Notes: generated by a model from the sequence alone, not told the origin. DNA of 64,000 nt from Agrobacterium tumefaciens (GCF_013318015.2 NZ_CP115843.1:434001-498000); one strand, 5' to 3'; numbered from the stretch's first letter, positions 18,394 through 27,896 are shown. Numbers and translations are program-made.

Positions 18394-19611
18394 ATGGACT
18401 TCGAGGCATTTTTTACGACGGAACTGCAGAGCCTGCATTCTGAGGGACGCTATCGCGTTTTTGCGGATATCGAACGCCAGCAGGGCAATTTCCCCCGCGC
18501 GACACGGTACAACGCCAATGGCGAGCGCAAGGACGTAACCGTCTGGTGTTCCAACGATTATCTGGGCATGGGCCAGAACCCCAAAGTCATCGAAGCCATG
18601 AAAGCCGCCATCGATCACTGTGGCGCGGGTGCGGGAGGCACCCGGAACATTTCTGGGACCAACCATCATCACGTCCTGCTGGAACAGGAACTTGCCGATC
18701 TGCACGGCAAGGAATCGGCGCTGATCTTCACGTCGGGTTACGTTTCCAACTGGGCGACACTCGGTACACTTGGCCAGAAAATTCCGGGCCTCATCATTTT
18801 CTCCGATGCGCTCAACCATGCCTCGATGATCGAAGGCATCCGTTACGGCCGTTGCGAGCGGGTGATCTGGAAACACAATGATCTCGAAGATCTCGAGGCA
18901 AAGCTCAAGGCAGCCGATCCAAGCGCGCCGAAGCTCATCGCCTTTGAATCCGTCTATTCGATGGATGGCGATATCGCCCCGATCAAGGAAATCTGCGATC
19001 TTGCCGATCGTTATGGCGCCATGACCTATCTCGACGAAGTCCATGCCGTTGGCATGTACGGACCGCGCGGCGGCGGTATTGCCGAGCGCGAAGGCCTGAT
19101 GGATCGCCTGACGATCATCGAGGGAACGCTCGGCAAGGCTTTCGGCGTGATGGGCGGTTATATTGCCGGGTCCACGGCGGTCTGTGATTTTATCCGTTCT
19201 TTCGCCTCCGGCTTCATCTTCACGACGGCCCTGCCGCCGTCGCTCGCTGCCGGCGCAATCGCCTCGATCCAGCATCTGAAGGCAAGCCCCTTTGAGCGCA
19301 CCCGCCATCAGGACCGGGTGCGCAAGCTGCGGGGGCTTCTGGATGCACGCGGCATTCCGCATATGGACAATCCCAGCCATATCGTACCGGTCATGGTGGG
19401 CGATGCCGCCAAGTGCAAATGGATTTCGGATATCCTGCTCGACAATCACGGCGTCTATGTCCAGCCGATCAACTATCCGACCGTGCCGCGCAAGACCGAG
19501 CGTCTGCGCATCACGCCGACACCGCTGCACACCGATGCCGACATCGAACAGTTGGTCGGCGCGTTGCACCAGCTCTGGTCGCATTGTGCGCTGGCGCGTG
19601 CCGTGGCTTAA
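18394..19611 (+). CDS. hemA: 5-aminolevulinate synthase
   Basis: This 405-residue PLP enzyme condenses glycine and succinyl-CoA to 5-aminolevulinate, the first haem step in the alphaproteobacterial (Shemin) route. Features seen: [12 protein letters not shown], the [13 protein letters not shown] glycine-rich loop, [15 protein letters not shown] with the PLP-contacting Asp, and [14 protein letters not shown] with Schiff-base Lys248, the same number as in the Rhodobacter enzyme. Length is standard. It stands as a single gene between a small hypothetical gene and a LuxR regulator. Presence of this enzyme supports the alphaproteobacterial origin of the window. Confidence 0.97.
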   Translation: MDFEAFFTTELQSLHSEGRYRVFADIERQQGNFPRATRYNANGERKDVTVWCSNDYLGMGQNPKVIEAMKAAIDHCGAGAGGTRNISGTNHHHVLLEQELADLHGKESALIFTSGYVSNWATLGTLGQKIPGLIIFSDALNHASMIEGIRYGRCERVIWKHNDLEDLEAKLKAADPSAPKLIAFESVYSMDGDIAPIKEICDLADRYGAMTYLDEVHAVGMYGPRGGGIAEREGLMDRLTIIEGTLGKAFGVMGGYIAGSTAVCDFIRSFASGFIFTTALPPSLAAGAIASIQHLKASPFERTRHQDRVRKLRGLLDARGIPHMDNPSHIVPVMVGDAAKCKWISDILLDNHGVYVQPINYPTVPRKTERLRITPTPLHTDADIEQLVGALHQLWSHCALARAVA

Positions 19612-19766
19612 GGCCCAACACTGATATTTGGCAGTATATGCAGATCCATACATCTTGGCGCGACTGCATCGTCAAACATTCGGTCATCCGATCATGCCAG
19701 ACGTTAATTCGTCGTTAACTATTCAACTCCATAAGTAGGGTAGCACATTCAACAATTGAGTCGAAG

Positions 19767-20501
19767 ATGCCAGTCAGCGCCTTGTCTGTCCTCGCACCTG
19801 ATGCGCTGGATCCCTATGTAGACCTTAGCTCGGTACCCAAGTACCGGTACTTCGGTAAAAACGATCTCATCGACAGGTTTCGCCAAGGCGTGCCATTCGA
19901 CTACATCTCGATCTCGGGCCTCGACGTTGACCACTATCGTTTCGGTGACGGGTTTTCCATCGATACAGACCTTCCGCCGGGATTTATCGAGGCATATATG
20001 GAAGGCAAGCTGTCCAAGGTCGATCCGTTTATTGCTGCGACAAAGGCGTCAAAAACCGTGATGGTCGAAAGCGAAGTCTACCAGGATGCGGAAGTCCCAC
20101 AGCGGTTGCTATATCTCCAGCGCACCTTCGGCGTTCATAACAGAACTATGGTGCCGATTTTGCGAGAGGATACAGTTTACGGCGCAGTTGGCTTCGCCCG
20201 TACATCAGCTTTTACGGAGAGCGAGCTCACATTTCTCACGCTTATAGCGGAACCGATCCACACGGCTATAACCAAACCACTAATGGAGCGCTTCGCCGCT
20301 CAACATTTACGTCTGTCGAAGGGCGAGATAGCCTGTCTTTCTCAAGCCAGTCTTGGCCTGACGAGTGCAGGCATTGCCAAGGTGACAGGTTATCAGGTTG
20401 ATACCGTTAATAGCTACATTAAGTCGGCAGTCAAAAAACTTGGAGCGTCGAACAGAACGCAAGCGATTGCTGAGGCGATACGTCGACGACTGATTTCCTA
20501 A
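19767..20501 (+). CDS. LuxR-family regulator, orphan quorum-sensing type
   Basis: The 244-residue protein has an N-terminal autoinducer-binding-like domain (about 30-170) and a C-terminal LuxR helix-turn-helix (LSKGEIACLSQASLGLTSAGIAKVTGYQVDTVNSYI). The VDPF motif matches the conserved Asp-Pro of acyl-homoserine-lactone receptors. The two Trp positions of TraR-type pockets are not evident, so the ligand may differ or be absent. No luxI-type synthase is adjacent, which makes it a LuxR solo. It is followed by a likely intrinsic terminator at 20522. Confidence 0.85.
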   Translation: MPVSALSVLAPDALDPYVDLSSVPKYRYFGKNDLIDRFRQGVPFDYISISGLDVDHYRFGDGFSIDTDLPPGFIEAYMEGKLSKVDPFIAATKASKTVMVESEVYQDAEVPQRLLYLQRTFGVHNRTMVPILREDTVYGAVGFARTSAFTESELTFLTLIAEPIHTAITKPLMERFAAQHLRLSKGEIACLSQASLGLTSAGIAKVTGYQVDTVNSYIKSAVKKLGASNRTQAIAEAIRRRLIS

Positions 20502-20521
20502 TGGCTGTTTTGACAAAAAAA

Positions 20522-20553
20522 TTTTAGCAGTGTCGGCACATGCTAAAACAGCC
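20522..20553 (+). terminator. hairpin terminator after the LuxR gene
   Basis: TTTTAGCA (20522-20529) pairs perfectly with TGCTAAAA (20541-20548) around an 11-base loop, about 20 bases after the LuxR stop codon. The stem is AT-rich and the following T-run is weak (CAGCCTTTCTTT), so termination may be inefficient. Confidence 0.55.
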
Positions 20554-20793
20554 TTTCTTTAGAAGGTCATGAGATCATCAGTTCAGATCGTCCATGCAGC
20601 CTGTAATCGGAAGCTTCGATTCCGCTTGGGCTGATCGTCGCTGCTGCCCGCGTGAGACGCCGGTTTGCAACGCGCTGGACGTTTTGAGCCTTATCCGCGG
20701 ATTACCAGTTGCGTGTGACGAAGACGCGGTACACCCGTCTAAAAATCGGCTAACGTCGCAACGTCGACAGACAGGAAGAGCAACGAGGTGGCA

Positions 20794-21348
20794 ATGATTG
20801 AACCCGGCGGGGATGAGCAATTAGTTACCCCACGTGACGACGGAGCAGCCAGGCATTTACCCGGGATGGAGTTGCCTGGCATTGGTTTGGCTGCGACGGA
20901 TGGCACGACCGTCGATCTGCGTGAGCCGGGGTTAACCGTGGTCTATGCTTACCCCCGGACAAGCCCGCCCGGAGGAAAGGCGATTGACGGATGGGACGCA
21001 ATACCCGGCGCGAGGGGATGTACACCGCAGTCCTGTGCCTTTCGTGATCATTTCGCTGAACTGAAGGCATTGGGAGCAACGCGTCTGTTTGGCCTTTCTA
21101 CGCAGACCACGGAGTATCAGCGAGAGGCAGCAGAGCGGCTTCACCTGCCGTTTCCTCTGCTTTCCGATCATTCACTCCTTCTGGTGTCAGCCCTCCGCCT
21201 TCCAACTTTCCAGGCTGGAGGCCTGACACTGCTCAAGAGGCTCACGATGATTATCGAAACGGGCGTTATCAAGCATGTCTTTTACCCGGTCCATCCGCCA
21301 GAGAAGAACGCAGATGCCGTCATCGATTGGTTGAGTGCTACGACATGA
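20794..21348 (+). CDS. peroxiredoxin-like thiol protein
   Basis: ATG 20794 follows GAGG with good spacing, giving 184 residues. The fold is AhpC/TSA-type: LTVVYAYPRTSPPG, then a GCTPQSCAFRDHFAELKALG segment that carries the peroxidatic Cys and a second Cys four residues later, as in PrxQ/BCP proteins. GLSTQTTEYQREAAERLHLPFPLLSD is also typical of that group. It should reduce hydroperoxides using cellular thiols. Its last 11 bases overlap the convergent SDR gene on the other strand. Confidence 0.82.
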   Translation: MIEPGGDEQLVTPRDDGAARHLPGMELPGIGLAATDGTTVDLREPGLTVVYAYPRTSPPGGKAIDGWDAIPGARGCTPQSCAFRDHFAELKALGATRLFGLSTQTTEYQREAAERLHLPFPLLSDHSLLLVSALRLPTFQAGGLTLLKRLTMIIETGVIKHVFYPVHPPEKNADAVIDWLSATT

Positions 21349-22123
21349 TCAGCCCGCCATCGACATTAATTGTCTGGCCGGTGATGTAGGCCGCATCCTC
21401 GGAGGCGAGAAACGCCACCAAGGCTGCCACTTCGGCTGGTGTTCCTGCGCGGCGCATTGGAATGTTGCGCACCCATTCGGCCATGAGTTCGCCGGGCTTG
21501 TAGTCACCGAGCATCTGGCCCCAGACGCGGTCGTTATAATCCCACATTTCGGTGTGGATGATGCCGGGGCAAATGGCGTTGACGGTGATGCCTTCGGGCG
21601 CCAGTTCCTTGGCCAGACTTTGCGTGAGGCCGACGACGCCGAATTTTGAAGCGGCGTAGTGGGGGGTATAGATAAAACCCTGGCGGGCCTGGCCGGAGGC
21701 GGTGTTAACCAGGCGGCCCTTGGTGCCACTTGCGCGGAAGCGGCGGATCGCTTCCTGGCAGCACAGGAACGCGCCCTTGGTGTTGACATCGAGGTTGAAA
21801 TCCCACTGTTCCTGCTTCAGCTCCTCGATCTTGGAGATGGTGATGACGCCGGCGTTCTGGACCGAGATGGAAAGCGGACCGATTGCCTCTTCGGCTGCGC
21901 CATAGGCCTCGCGCACCGCCGCCGCATCCCGCACATCGAGGATCACGCCATGGGTGACTGAGCCGGTTTCGTCCGCCAGCTTTTTGGCGGCGTCATTAGT
22001 GTCCTTGTCGACAGAGGCGATGGCGACTTTCGCGCCTTCCTCGGCAAAACGGCGGGCGATGCCGTAACCGATGCCCTTGTTGCCTCCGGTCACGAATACG
22101 GATTGACCTTCAAAGCGCCTCAT
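21338..22123 (-). CDS. short-chain dehydrogenase of the sugar/polyol locus
   Basis: The 261-residue classical SDR has the TGGNKGIG nucleotide-binding loop, the NAGV motif, the HYAASKFG catalytic Tyr-Lys pair, and a C-terminal GQTINVDGG block. Substrate-loop residues (IHTEMWDYNDRVWGQ) resemble polyol and acetoin/butanediol dehydrogenases. It is the last gene of the leftward arm: split transketolase, kinase, SorC regulator, SDR, 23 bases from the regulator. I infer oxidation of a sugar alcohol or sugar to a ketose that the kinase uses. The exact substrate cannot be read from the sequence. Confidence 0.85.
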   Translation of the reverse strand: MRRFEGQSVFVTGGNKGIGYGIARRFAEEGAKVAIASVDKDTNDAAKKLADETGSVTHGVILDVRDAAAVREAYGAAEEAIGPLSISVQNAGVITISKIEELKQEQWDFNLDVNTKGAFLCCQEAIRRFRASGTKGRLVNTASGQARQGFIYTPHYAASKFGVVGLTQSLAKELAPEGITVNAICPGIIHTEMWDYNDRVWGQMLGDYKPGELMAEWVRNIPMRRAGTPAEVAALVAFLASEDAAYITGQTINVDGGLIMS

Positions 22124-22146
22124 GTCTCCTCCTTATGGGATAACGG

Positions 22147-23106
22147 CTATGTTTCTGTGCCGACCAGTCGTTCGGCGGTGAATTTGTCGGTGACAAGGAC
22201 ATCGATCACGCCGGTTCTGAGCGCACCGGCGATCGCCTCGGTTTTTTTCGAGCCGCCGGCGAGTGCAATGACGCGGTCGACATTGGAGAGGTTCTCCAGC
22301 GGAAGGCCTATGACCCGGTCATCGAGCGGTGTCTTGACGGGCTTGCCGTCCTTGTCGAAGAACCTGAGCGAAATATCGCCCACGGCGCCCGCCTGTGCGA
22401 GATCGGCAAGCTCCTTGGCGGAAAAGATATTGCCGGAACGTGCAAGAAGCTCCGATGGCTCGACGGCGCCGACACCGACGATGGCGAGCGTGATAGAACC
22501 GAAAAGATCGATGGTTTCGCGCACGAAGGGATCGGCCAGCATCAAAAGCTTGGCCTCGCGAGAGGTGGCGACGCCGGGGACCGGCAGCAATTTCGGTTCG
22601 GCCTCCGTCAGCCGCGCCAGCCGGGTGGTGATCTGGGTCGCGTGCGTCTGCACGGAAGGATCGCCCATGCCGCCCAGCGTCTGGACGATGTAACGCGCTT
22701 TGGCGCCCTTCAGCGGATGGATGTTTTCCACCATCTTGAAGATCGTCTGGCTCCAGCTGGAAACGCCGATGATCTCGTTTTGCGACAGCGTCACCTCGAG
22801 AAAATGCGCGGCAGCCTCGCCGATGCGGGCCATGATCGCGCCGTCGCGATCCTCGCTGCAATCGACGACAATGGCTTCCGGCAGGTCGAAGCGTTCGCGA
22901 AGCTGTGCTTCAAGATCGCTATAGGTACCGGGCGGCGGAATGATGCTGGTGCGCACGATACCTTCCGTTTCGGCACGCTTCAGCATGCGCGAGACGGTGG
23001 CCTGCGAAAGATTGAGATGTTCGGCAATCTCCGCCTGCCGCCTGTGCTCGCTGAAATACATCTGCGCCACGCGGGATATCATCCGAAGTTCGTTGATCCT
23101 GCCCAT
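22147..23106 (-). CDS. SorC-family sugar-responsive transcriptional regulator
   Basis: The 319-residue protein opens with a helix-turn-helix (RQAEIAEHLNLSQATVSRMLKRAETEGIV) followed by the sugar-phosphate isomerase-like effector domain of the SorC/DeoR group (VGVGAVEPSELLARSGNIF, VIALAGGSKKTEAIAGALRTG). Such regulators respond to phosphorylated sugars made by their own pathway. It sits inside the catabolic operon, 20 bases after the kinase gene. A palindrome overlaps its upstream region (23117-23136) and related palindromes lie at both divergent promoters, so it likely controls the locus and itself. Confidence 0.9.
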   Translation of the reverse strand: MGRINELRMISRVAQMYFSEHRRQAEIAEHLNLSQATVSRMLKRAETEGIVRTSIIPPPGTYSDLEAQLRERFDLPEAIVVDCSEDRDGAIMARIGEAAAHFLEVTLSQNEIIGVSSWSQTIFKMVENIHPLKGAKARYIVQTLGGMGDPSVQTHATQITTRLARLTEAEPKLLPVPGVATSREAKLLMLADPFVRETIDLFGSITLAIVGVGAVEPSELLARSGNIFSAKELADLAQAGAVGDISLRFFDKDGKPVKTPLDDRVIGLPLENLSNVDRVIALAGGSKKTEAIAGALRTGVIDVLVTDKFTAERLVGTET

Positions 23107-23116
23107 AAGCCCTCCA

Positions 23117-23136
23117 GGGTGAATTTTTATTCACCC
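23117..23136. promoter_or_regulatory. palindromic operator candidate before the SorC gene
   Basis: GGGTGAAT and ATTCACCC form perfect 8-base arms around TTTT. The site overlaps the kinase stop codon (23127-23129) and ends 10 bases before the regulator start at 23106. Its TGAAT/ATTCA core matches sites at 26502 and 26861, supporting an operator. A hairpin role in the transcript is also possible. Confidence 0.6.
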
Positions 23137-24596
23137 TTACCCGACGTCACAGGTAACGTCGAGCGCGCAATCGCGTCGCGCCAGACGGCAAGCCGTTGCC
23201 TGCCGTCACTGGACGAAGGCGGGATGGCGTTGCCGTGACTGTTGAGCGCGGCGATGGCGTCGAGATCGCTCCACAGACCGAGGGCGAGGCCGGCAAGATA
23301 GGCCGCGCCAAGTGCGGAGGCTTCCGGCGCGTCACGCTGGATGACGGGGTGGTCCAGCATGTCGGCGACGCATTGCATGAGGAAACGGTTCTGGCTCGGC
23401 CCGCCATCCACGAAAAGCTGTCCGAAGCCGGAGGGCGACTGCGCGCGCATGGTCGAGAAGACGTCATAAACCTGAAAGGCGATGGAATCGGTAACGGCGC
23501 GGGCCATCTGCGCGCGACTTGTGCTGAAATTGATCTGCGAAAATAGCGCGCGGCAATTGGAATCCCAATAGGGCGCGCCAAGGCCGACAAAGGCCGGGAC
23601 GAAACCGGGGCCATCTGGTTCAGCGGTCGCGGCAAGCTCCACTAGAGATGCGACATCTGGCAGGCCGAGAATGTCCGTCATCCACGGCAGGGAGGCGGCA
23701 GACACAAGAATATTGCCCTCGAAGGCGAAAGTCGGCTTGCCGTTAATCCTCCAGGCAACAGTCGTGGTGATGCCGCGCTCTGGCGCGATGAAATGCGGCA
23801 GGGTCGTCATCACCGATGAGCCGGTGCCGAACGTCACCTTGCCGTCACCGGGATTGAAGGCGCCGTGGCCGAAGAGGGCGGCGTGGCTGTCGCCGACGGC
23901 AGCCAGAATAGGCGTGCCGTCCTTGATGCCGGGAACACCTGATGTCACGCCGAAGTCGCCGCTGCTGTCGCGCGGGTCGGGCAGGGCGTTGATGTCGATG
24001 CCAAAAAGGTCACAAAGCTCTTCGCTCCACACCTGCCGGTTGAGATCGAGCACCTGGCTTCGGGCCGCGTTGGAGGCGTCGCAGGCATGCACCTTGCCGC
24101 CGGTCAGGCAGTGGATCAGCCAGCTATCGATGGTGCCGAGGCGAAGGCTGCGGCCCTTCGGCGCACGCTCCATCAGCCAGCGCATCTTGGCGCCGGGAAA
24201 CATCGGGTCAATAGGCAGGCCGGTCAGCGCCATGACACGTTCGGAATGGCCCTTGCCGATGAGATCGGTGCATTCCTGCGCAGTGCGGCGGCATTGCCAG
24301 CTCAAGACCGGGCCAAGCGGCTCGCCTGTTTCGCCGTCCCAGATCGTCACCGATTCGCGCTGGTTGGAGATGGCGATGGCTTCAATGTTGACGGCAGAGG
24401 GTGCCGAAGACAGGCAGGCGGAAATCGCTTCGCGCACCGAGGCCCAGATACGGTTCGGATCCTGCTCGACCCAGCCGGGCTGCGGATATGTGATGCCGAC
24501 CGGCGATGAACCGCGCGCCAGCAATTCTCCTGTTTCAGAAACGAGAATGGCCTTTGAATTGGTGGTGCCCTGATCGATGGACAGAATGGCGCGCAT
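23127..24596 (-). CDS. FGGY-family carbohydrate kinase
   Basis: ATG 24596 gives 489 residues. The N-terminal ATPase half begins AILSIDQGTTNSKAILV and carries ISNQRESVTIWDGETGEPLGPVLSWQCRRT, which resembles the glycerol-kinase branch. GDSHAALFGHG supplies a catalytic-type Asp, and the C half has GLGAPYWDSNCRALF and VDGGPSQNRFLMQ. The enzyme phosphorylates a ketose or polyol with ATP. The split transketolase next to it makes a ketose such as apulose, erythrulose or xylulose more likely than glycerol. Known D-apulose kinases are also FGGY proteins beside split transketolases, the closest precedent I know. Confidence 0.88.
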   Translation of the reverse strand: MRAILSIDQGTTNSKAILVSETGELLARGSSPVGITYPQPGWVEQDPNRIWASVREAISACLSSAPSAVNIEAIAISNQRESVTIWDGETGEPLGPVLSWQCRRTAQECTDLIGKGHSERVMALTGLPIDPMFPGAKMRWLMERAPKGRSLRLGTIDSWLIHCLTGGKVHACDASNAARSQVLDLNRQVWSEELCDLFGIDINALPDPRDSSGDFGVTSGVPGIKDGTPILAAVGDSHAALFGHGAFNPGDGKVTFGTGSSVMTTLPHFIAPERGITTTVAWRINGKPTFAFEGNILVSAASLPWMTDILGLPDVASLVELAATAEPDGPGFVPAFVGLGAPYWDSNCRALFSQINFSTSRAQMARAVTDSIAFQVYDVFSTMRAQSPSGFGQLFVDGGPSQNRFLMQCVADMLDHPVIQRDAPEASALGAAYLAGLALGLWSDLDAIAALNSHGNAIPPSSSDGRQRLAVWRDAIARSTLPVTSGKGE

Positions 24597-24711
24597 CACT
24601 TGAGTTCTTTCGTCGGCAGTTTTTTCGTTTCAGCCTTGCGGTGATTAAACGACGATATTGCAAAGGGTGTCGCCGCGCATCCGAAGACACGCGACGACCC
24701 TGGGAGGAGAC

Positions 24712-25668
24712 TTACTTTCTCTTGAGCAGCGCTGCTGCAGCCTCCGCGATGGCCGCGGGTGCCATGCCAAACTCATCGAGCAGCCATTCTGCCGAGCCGG
24801 TATGGGCAAAGACGCCCGGAACGCCGAGGCGCTTCATCGGCACGGGGGCGTGATCGACAACAACTTCGGCGATGGCAGAGCCGAGACCGCCGAAGATCGA
24901 ATGTTCTTCAGCCGTCAGGATTGCGCCGGTTTCCTTCGCTGCGGCAATGATGGCCGCCTCGTCGATCGGGCGCACGGTTGCCATGTTAAGCACACGCGCC
25001 TTGATGCCACGACCGGCCAGAATATCGGCGGCCTTGACGATGCGGTGTGTCAGCGTGCCATTGGCGATCAGCGTTATGTCGGAACCTTCGCGCAGCAGGT
25101 TGGCGCGGCCGAGTTCAAAGACGTGGCCATCAGGCAGAAGGTCCGGCACGCCGACGCGCGACAGGCGAAGGAAGCAGGGCCCGGCATAGTCCGCAGCCCA
25201 TTTGACGGCGGCGGCCGTTTCGATGCGGTCGCAGGGGGCAATGACCGGCAGGTTCGGCAGAACGCGGGTCCAGGCGAAATCCTCGATCGAGTGATGTGTC
25301 GGACCCAGTTCGCCATAGGCCATGCCCGAGGAGATGCCGATGAGCTTCACATTGGCGTTGGAATAGGCGAGGTCTGCCTTGATCTGTTCCAGCGCGCGAC
25401 CGGTCAGAAAACAGGATGCGCCGCAGACGAAGGGAAGCTGGCCGCCATTGGCAAGGCCGGCGCCGACGCCCACCATGTTCTGTTCGGCAATGCCGACATT
25501 GACGAGGCGCTCGGGGAATTTCGACTTGAAGCCGCCGAGCTTCGAGGAGCCGACCGAATCGTTGCAAACGGCCACGACCCTGTCGTTTGCAGCGGCCAGC
25601 GCTTCCAGCGTTTCGGCGAAGGCGTCGCGGCAATCATAGAGTTTGGCGGCGGTTACGGGCGCGTTCAT
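24712..25668 (-). CDS. transketolase, C-terminal subunit
   Basis: The 318-residue protein covers the pyrimidine-binding and C-terminal domains of transketolase. It has the catalytic Glu in VNVGIAEQNMVGVGAGLA and a C-terminal domain with VRPIDEAAIIAAAKETGAILTAEEH. Its start overlaps the stop of the N-terminal subunit gene (TAATG), so equal amounts of the two chains are expected. Split transketolases in sugar loci often serve special substrates, such as apulose 4-phosphate, rather than the central pentose pathway. Confidence 0.92.
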   Translation of the reverse strand: MNAPVTAAKLYDCRDAFAETLEALAAANDRVVAVCNDSVGSSKLGGFKSKFPERLVNVGIAEQNMVGVGAGLANGGQLPFVCGASCFLTGRALEQIKADLAYSNANVKLIGISSGMAYGELGPTHHSIEDFAWTRVLPNLPVIAPCDRIETAAAVKWAADYAGPCFLRLSRVGVPDLLPDGHVFELGRANLLREGSDITLIANGTLTHRIVKAADILAGRGIKARVLNMATVRPIDEAAIIAAAKETGAILTAEEHSIFGGLGSAIAEVVVDHAPVPMKRLGVPGVFAHTGSAEWLLDEFGMAPAAIAEAAAALLKRK

Positions 25669-26477
25669 TACAATGCCTCCGAAAGTTCTTTGACGGCAAT
25701 TTCGTATTGTTCCTTGCTTGGAACCTTGTGGTGCCAGTCGACGCGGTCCTGCATGAACGAAATGCCGTGACCCTTATTGGTGTGCGCGACGATGCAATGC
25801 GGGCGCTCGCTGCGATGTTCGAGCGCCGGAACGATCTCTTCCATCGCGTTGCCGTTGATTTCGCTCACCTCCCAGCCGAATGCTTCAAGCTTCGGGCGAA
25901 GCGGCGCGACATCGTTGGTTTCCGAGATCGCAGCACCCTGCTGGAAACGGTTATGGTCGATGATAAGCGTCAGATTGTTAAGCTCGAACTGCGCGGCGGA
26001 CATGATGGCTTCCCAGTTGGAGCCCTCCTGCATCTCGCCATCGCCGGTCATGACATAGGTATGGTAATCCGCTCCCGAAAGCTTGGCCGCCTTGGCCATT
26101 CCGACGGCAACTGGAAGCCCGTGGCCAAGCGGGCCGGTATTGGTCTCGACCCCAGGTACCTTGTTACAGTTGGGGTGGCCATTGAGGCGGGAATTGGGTT
26201 GCAGGAAGGTCGAGATTTCCTCTTCCGGGATAAAGCCACGTTTGGCGAGCGTCACATAAAGCGCGCAGGCGGTGTGGCCTTTCGACAGCACGAAACGGTC
26301 GCGGGCAGGGTTCTTCGGTTCGTCCGGCCAGATGCGCAATACGCGGAAATAAAGGGCGGTCATGATGTCGATCGCCGACATTTCTCCGCCGATATGGCCG
26401 GCACCCGCTTCGAAAACAGCCTGGACGTCGCGAAGGCGAATCTGGCGCGCAATGCGCTCTAGCTCTGTGGGCTGCAT
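25668..26477 (-). CDS. transketolase, N-terminal subunit
   Basis: ATG 26477 is chosen because GAGGA precedes it; the in-frame extension to 26552 runs through the promoter. The 269-residue protein is the thiamine-diphosphate-binding half, with GHIGGEMSAIDIMTALYF, LSKGHTACALYVTLA and TGDGEMQEGSNWEA, which holds the GDG...N cofactor motif. It forms a heteromer with the C-terminal subunit encoded immediately after it. It is the first gene of the leftward arm, driven from the divergent promoter region at 26.5 kb. Confidence 0.92.
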   Translation of the reverse strand: MQPTELERIARQIRLRDVQAVFEAGAGHIGGEMSAIDIMTALYFRVLRIWPDEPKNPARDRFVLSKGHTACALYVTLAKRGFIPEEEISTFLQPNSRLNGHPNCNKVPGVETNTGPLGHGLPVAVGMAKAAKLSGADYHTYVMTGDGEMQEGSNWEAIMSAAQFELNNLTLIIDHNRFQQGAAISETNDVAPLRPKLEAFGWEVSEINGNAMEEIVPALEHRSERPHCIVAHTNKGHGISFMQDRVDWHHKVPSKEQYEIAVKELSEAL

Positions 26478-26915
26478 GGGATCCTCTTCAAAACATGCGT
26501 GTGAATATTTATACAGCTGTTTATATAATTGCAGACGTGGCGTTTCTGTCAAGCCGGAATTGTGAATTGTCCTGTTTCAATCCGTGCCGATTATTTCTGC
26601 CGCTTCATTTTCACCAATGATGAAGCGCGCCTCTCCGCCTCATTCCTCGGTCCGTAAAAGGAACCTGCTCAGCCTAAGTCCTTTGGCTGAAAGGGCTCTC
26701 CTTGCCACGCAGGCGCGCTTGCGCTGGATTCCCGCGATGCGCACCGGAACGGGATGAGAGGCGCAGGTGTGAAGCCATCCCATCACCCGCAAGGCCCGTC
26801 CCGCCCTCCAAGCCTATTGACAAGTTTCTCTCAACTGGCTTATGCATGTTTCACCGAGCATGAATAATTATTCTAATCGGTTTAAAAAAATGCAAGATAG
26901 CCACTTGGAGGAGCC
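26478..26915. promoter_or_regulatory. divergent promoter region with paired operators
   Basis: Leftward: a minus-strand TTGACA (26547-26552) and a TATATA-type box (26522-26527) stand before the transketolase start, with TGAATATTTATA (26502-26513) just downstream. Rightward: TTGACA (26817-26822) and TATGCA (26841-26846), 18 bases apart, with TGAATAATTATTCT (26861-26874) just downstream. The two downstream sites share a core with the palindrome at 23117. This layout fits repression of both arms by the SorC regulator. Confidence 0.65.
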
Positions 26916-27896
26916 ATGTCCGTGCTTGAACGCAATGAGGGGGTTACGCACACCAGAAGCCCGCTTGCCTGGCTAAGCGGTGCGACCGGACCTCTTTTGG
27001 GCCTGCTGCTGCTGTGTGTCTTCCTGACCTTCACCAGCGAAAATTTTCTGTCGCTTCGAAACGGTCTCAACATCCTCGACCAGATCACCGTGCTCGGCAT
27101 CATGGCCGTTGGCATGACCTTCGTCATTCTGCTCGGCGGCATCGATCTGTCCGTCGGTTCGGTGCTGGCGCTTTCGATGATGATCATGGGCTGGACAGCC
27201 AATGTCGCGGGCATGCCCATGGGCATGGCCATCATGCTGGCGCTCATCGCATCCGCAGCCTGCGGCCTTGTCGTCGGCGTTCTCGTCACCGCCTTCCGGG
27301 TTCCGGCCTTCATCGCGACGCTTGCCATGATGTCGGTGGCGCGCGGCCTTGCCAATATGATCACGGACGGTCAGCAGATCGTCGGTTTCCCTGACTGGTT
27401 CATGATGCTGGCCATCGACCGCCATTTCGGCGTGCTGACGGCGACCGTGCTGCTGATGCTGGTCGTTGTTCTGGTGTCGTTTCTTTTCCTGCGCTTCCGC
27501 TCCGAAGGCCGCACCGTCTATGCGGTTGGCGGCAACCCGGAAGTGGCGCGACTTGCCGGCATCAACGTCGCCCTGGTGACGATCTGCGTCTATGTTGCCT
27601 GTGCGGTTCTTGCCGGTCTGGCGGGTATCGTTCTTGCAGCCCGTCTCGACTCGGTGCAGCCCTCCAGCGGTTTTGGCTACGAGCTGGATACGATCGCGGC
27701 TGTCGTCATCGGCGGGACCTCGCTTTCGGGCGGTGCCGGCGGCATCGGCGGAACGCTGATCGGCGTGCTCATCATCGGTGTGCTGCGCAATGGCCTCAAC
27801 CTGCTCAATGTCTCTCCCTTTCTGCAACAGGTCATCATCGGTGTGGTTATCGTGCTGGCCGTGGGCGCTGAAACATTGCGCCGGCGCAGAAGCTGA
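26916..27896 (+). CDS. ribose-type ABC transporter permease
   Basis: The 326-residue inner-membrane protein has about nine hydrophobic segments and the RbsC-family block GMTFVILLGGIDLSVGSVLAL. VGGNPEVARLAGINV is the cytoplasmic coupling segment that meets the ATPase. It is the first gene of the rightward arm, ahead of its binding protein and ATPase. The import substrate is presumably the sugar or polyol handled by the SDR, kinase and transketolase genes. ATG 26916 follows GGAGGAG. Confidence 0.93.
   Translation: MSVLERNEGVTHTRSPLAWLSGATGPLLGLLLLCVFLTFTSENFLSLRNGLNILDQITVLGIMAVGMTFVILLGGIDLSVGSVLALSMMIMGWTANVAGMPMGMAIMLALIASAACGLVVGVLVTAFRVPAFIATLAMMSVARGLANMITDGQQIVGFPDWFMMLAIDRHFGVLTATVLLMLVVVLVSFLFLRFRSEGRTVYAVGGNPEVARLAGINVALVTICVYVACAVLAGLAGIVLAARLDSVQPSSGFGYELDTIAAVVIGGTSLSGGAGGIGGTLIGVLIIGVLRNGLNLLNVSPFLQQVIIGVVIVLAVGAETLRRRRS

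Noticed and set aside
18121..19653. 510-codon open frame antisense to hemA
   Set aside because: It is an antisense artefact of the hemA codon pattern; the hemA enzyme motifs are intact on the plus strand and no domain is seen in the antisense product.
23127..24596. Glycerol kinase
   Set aside because: The NQRES and WQCRRT motifs resemble glycerol kinase, but the split transketolase, SDRs and sugar-type ABC importer argue for a ketose substrate.
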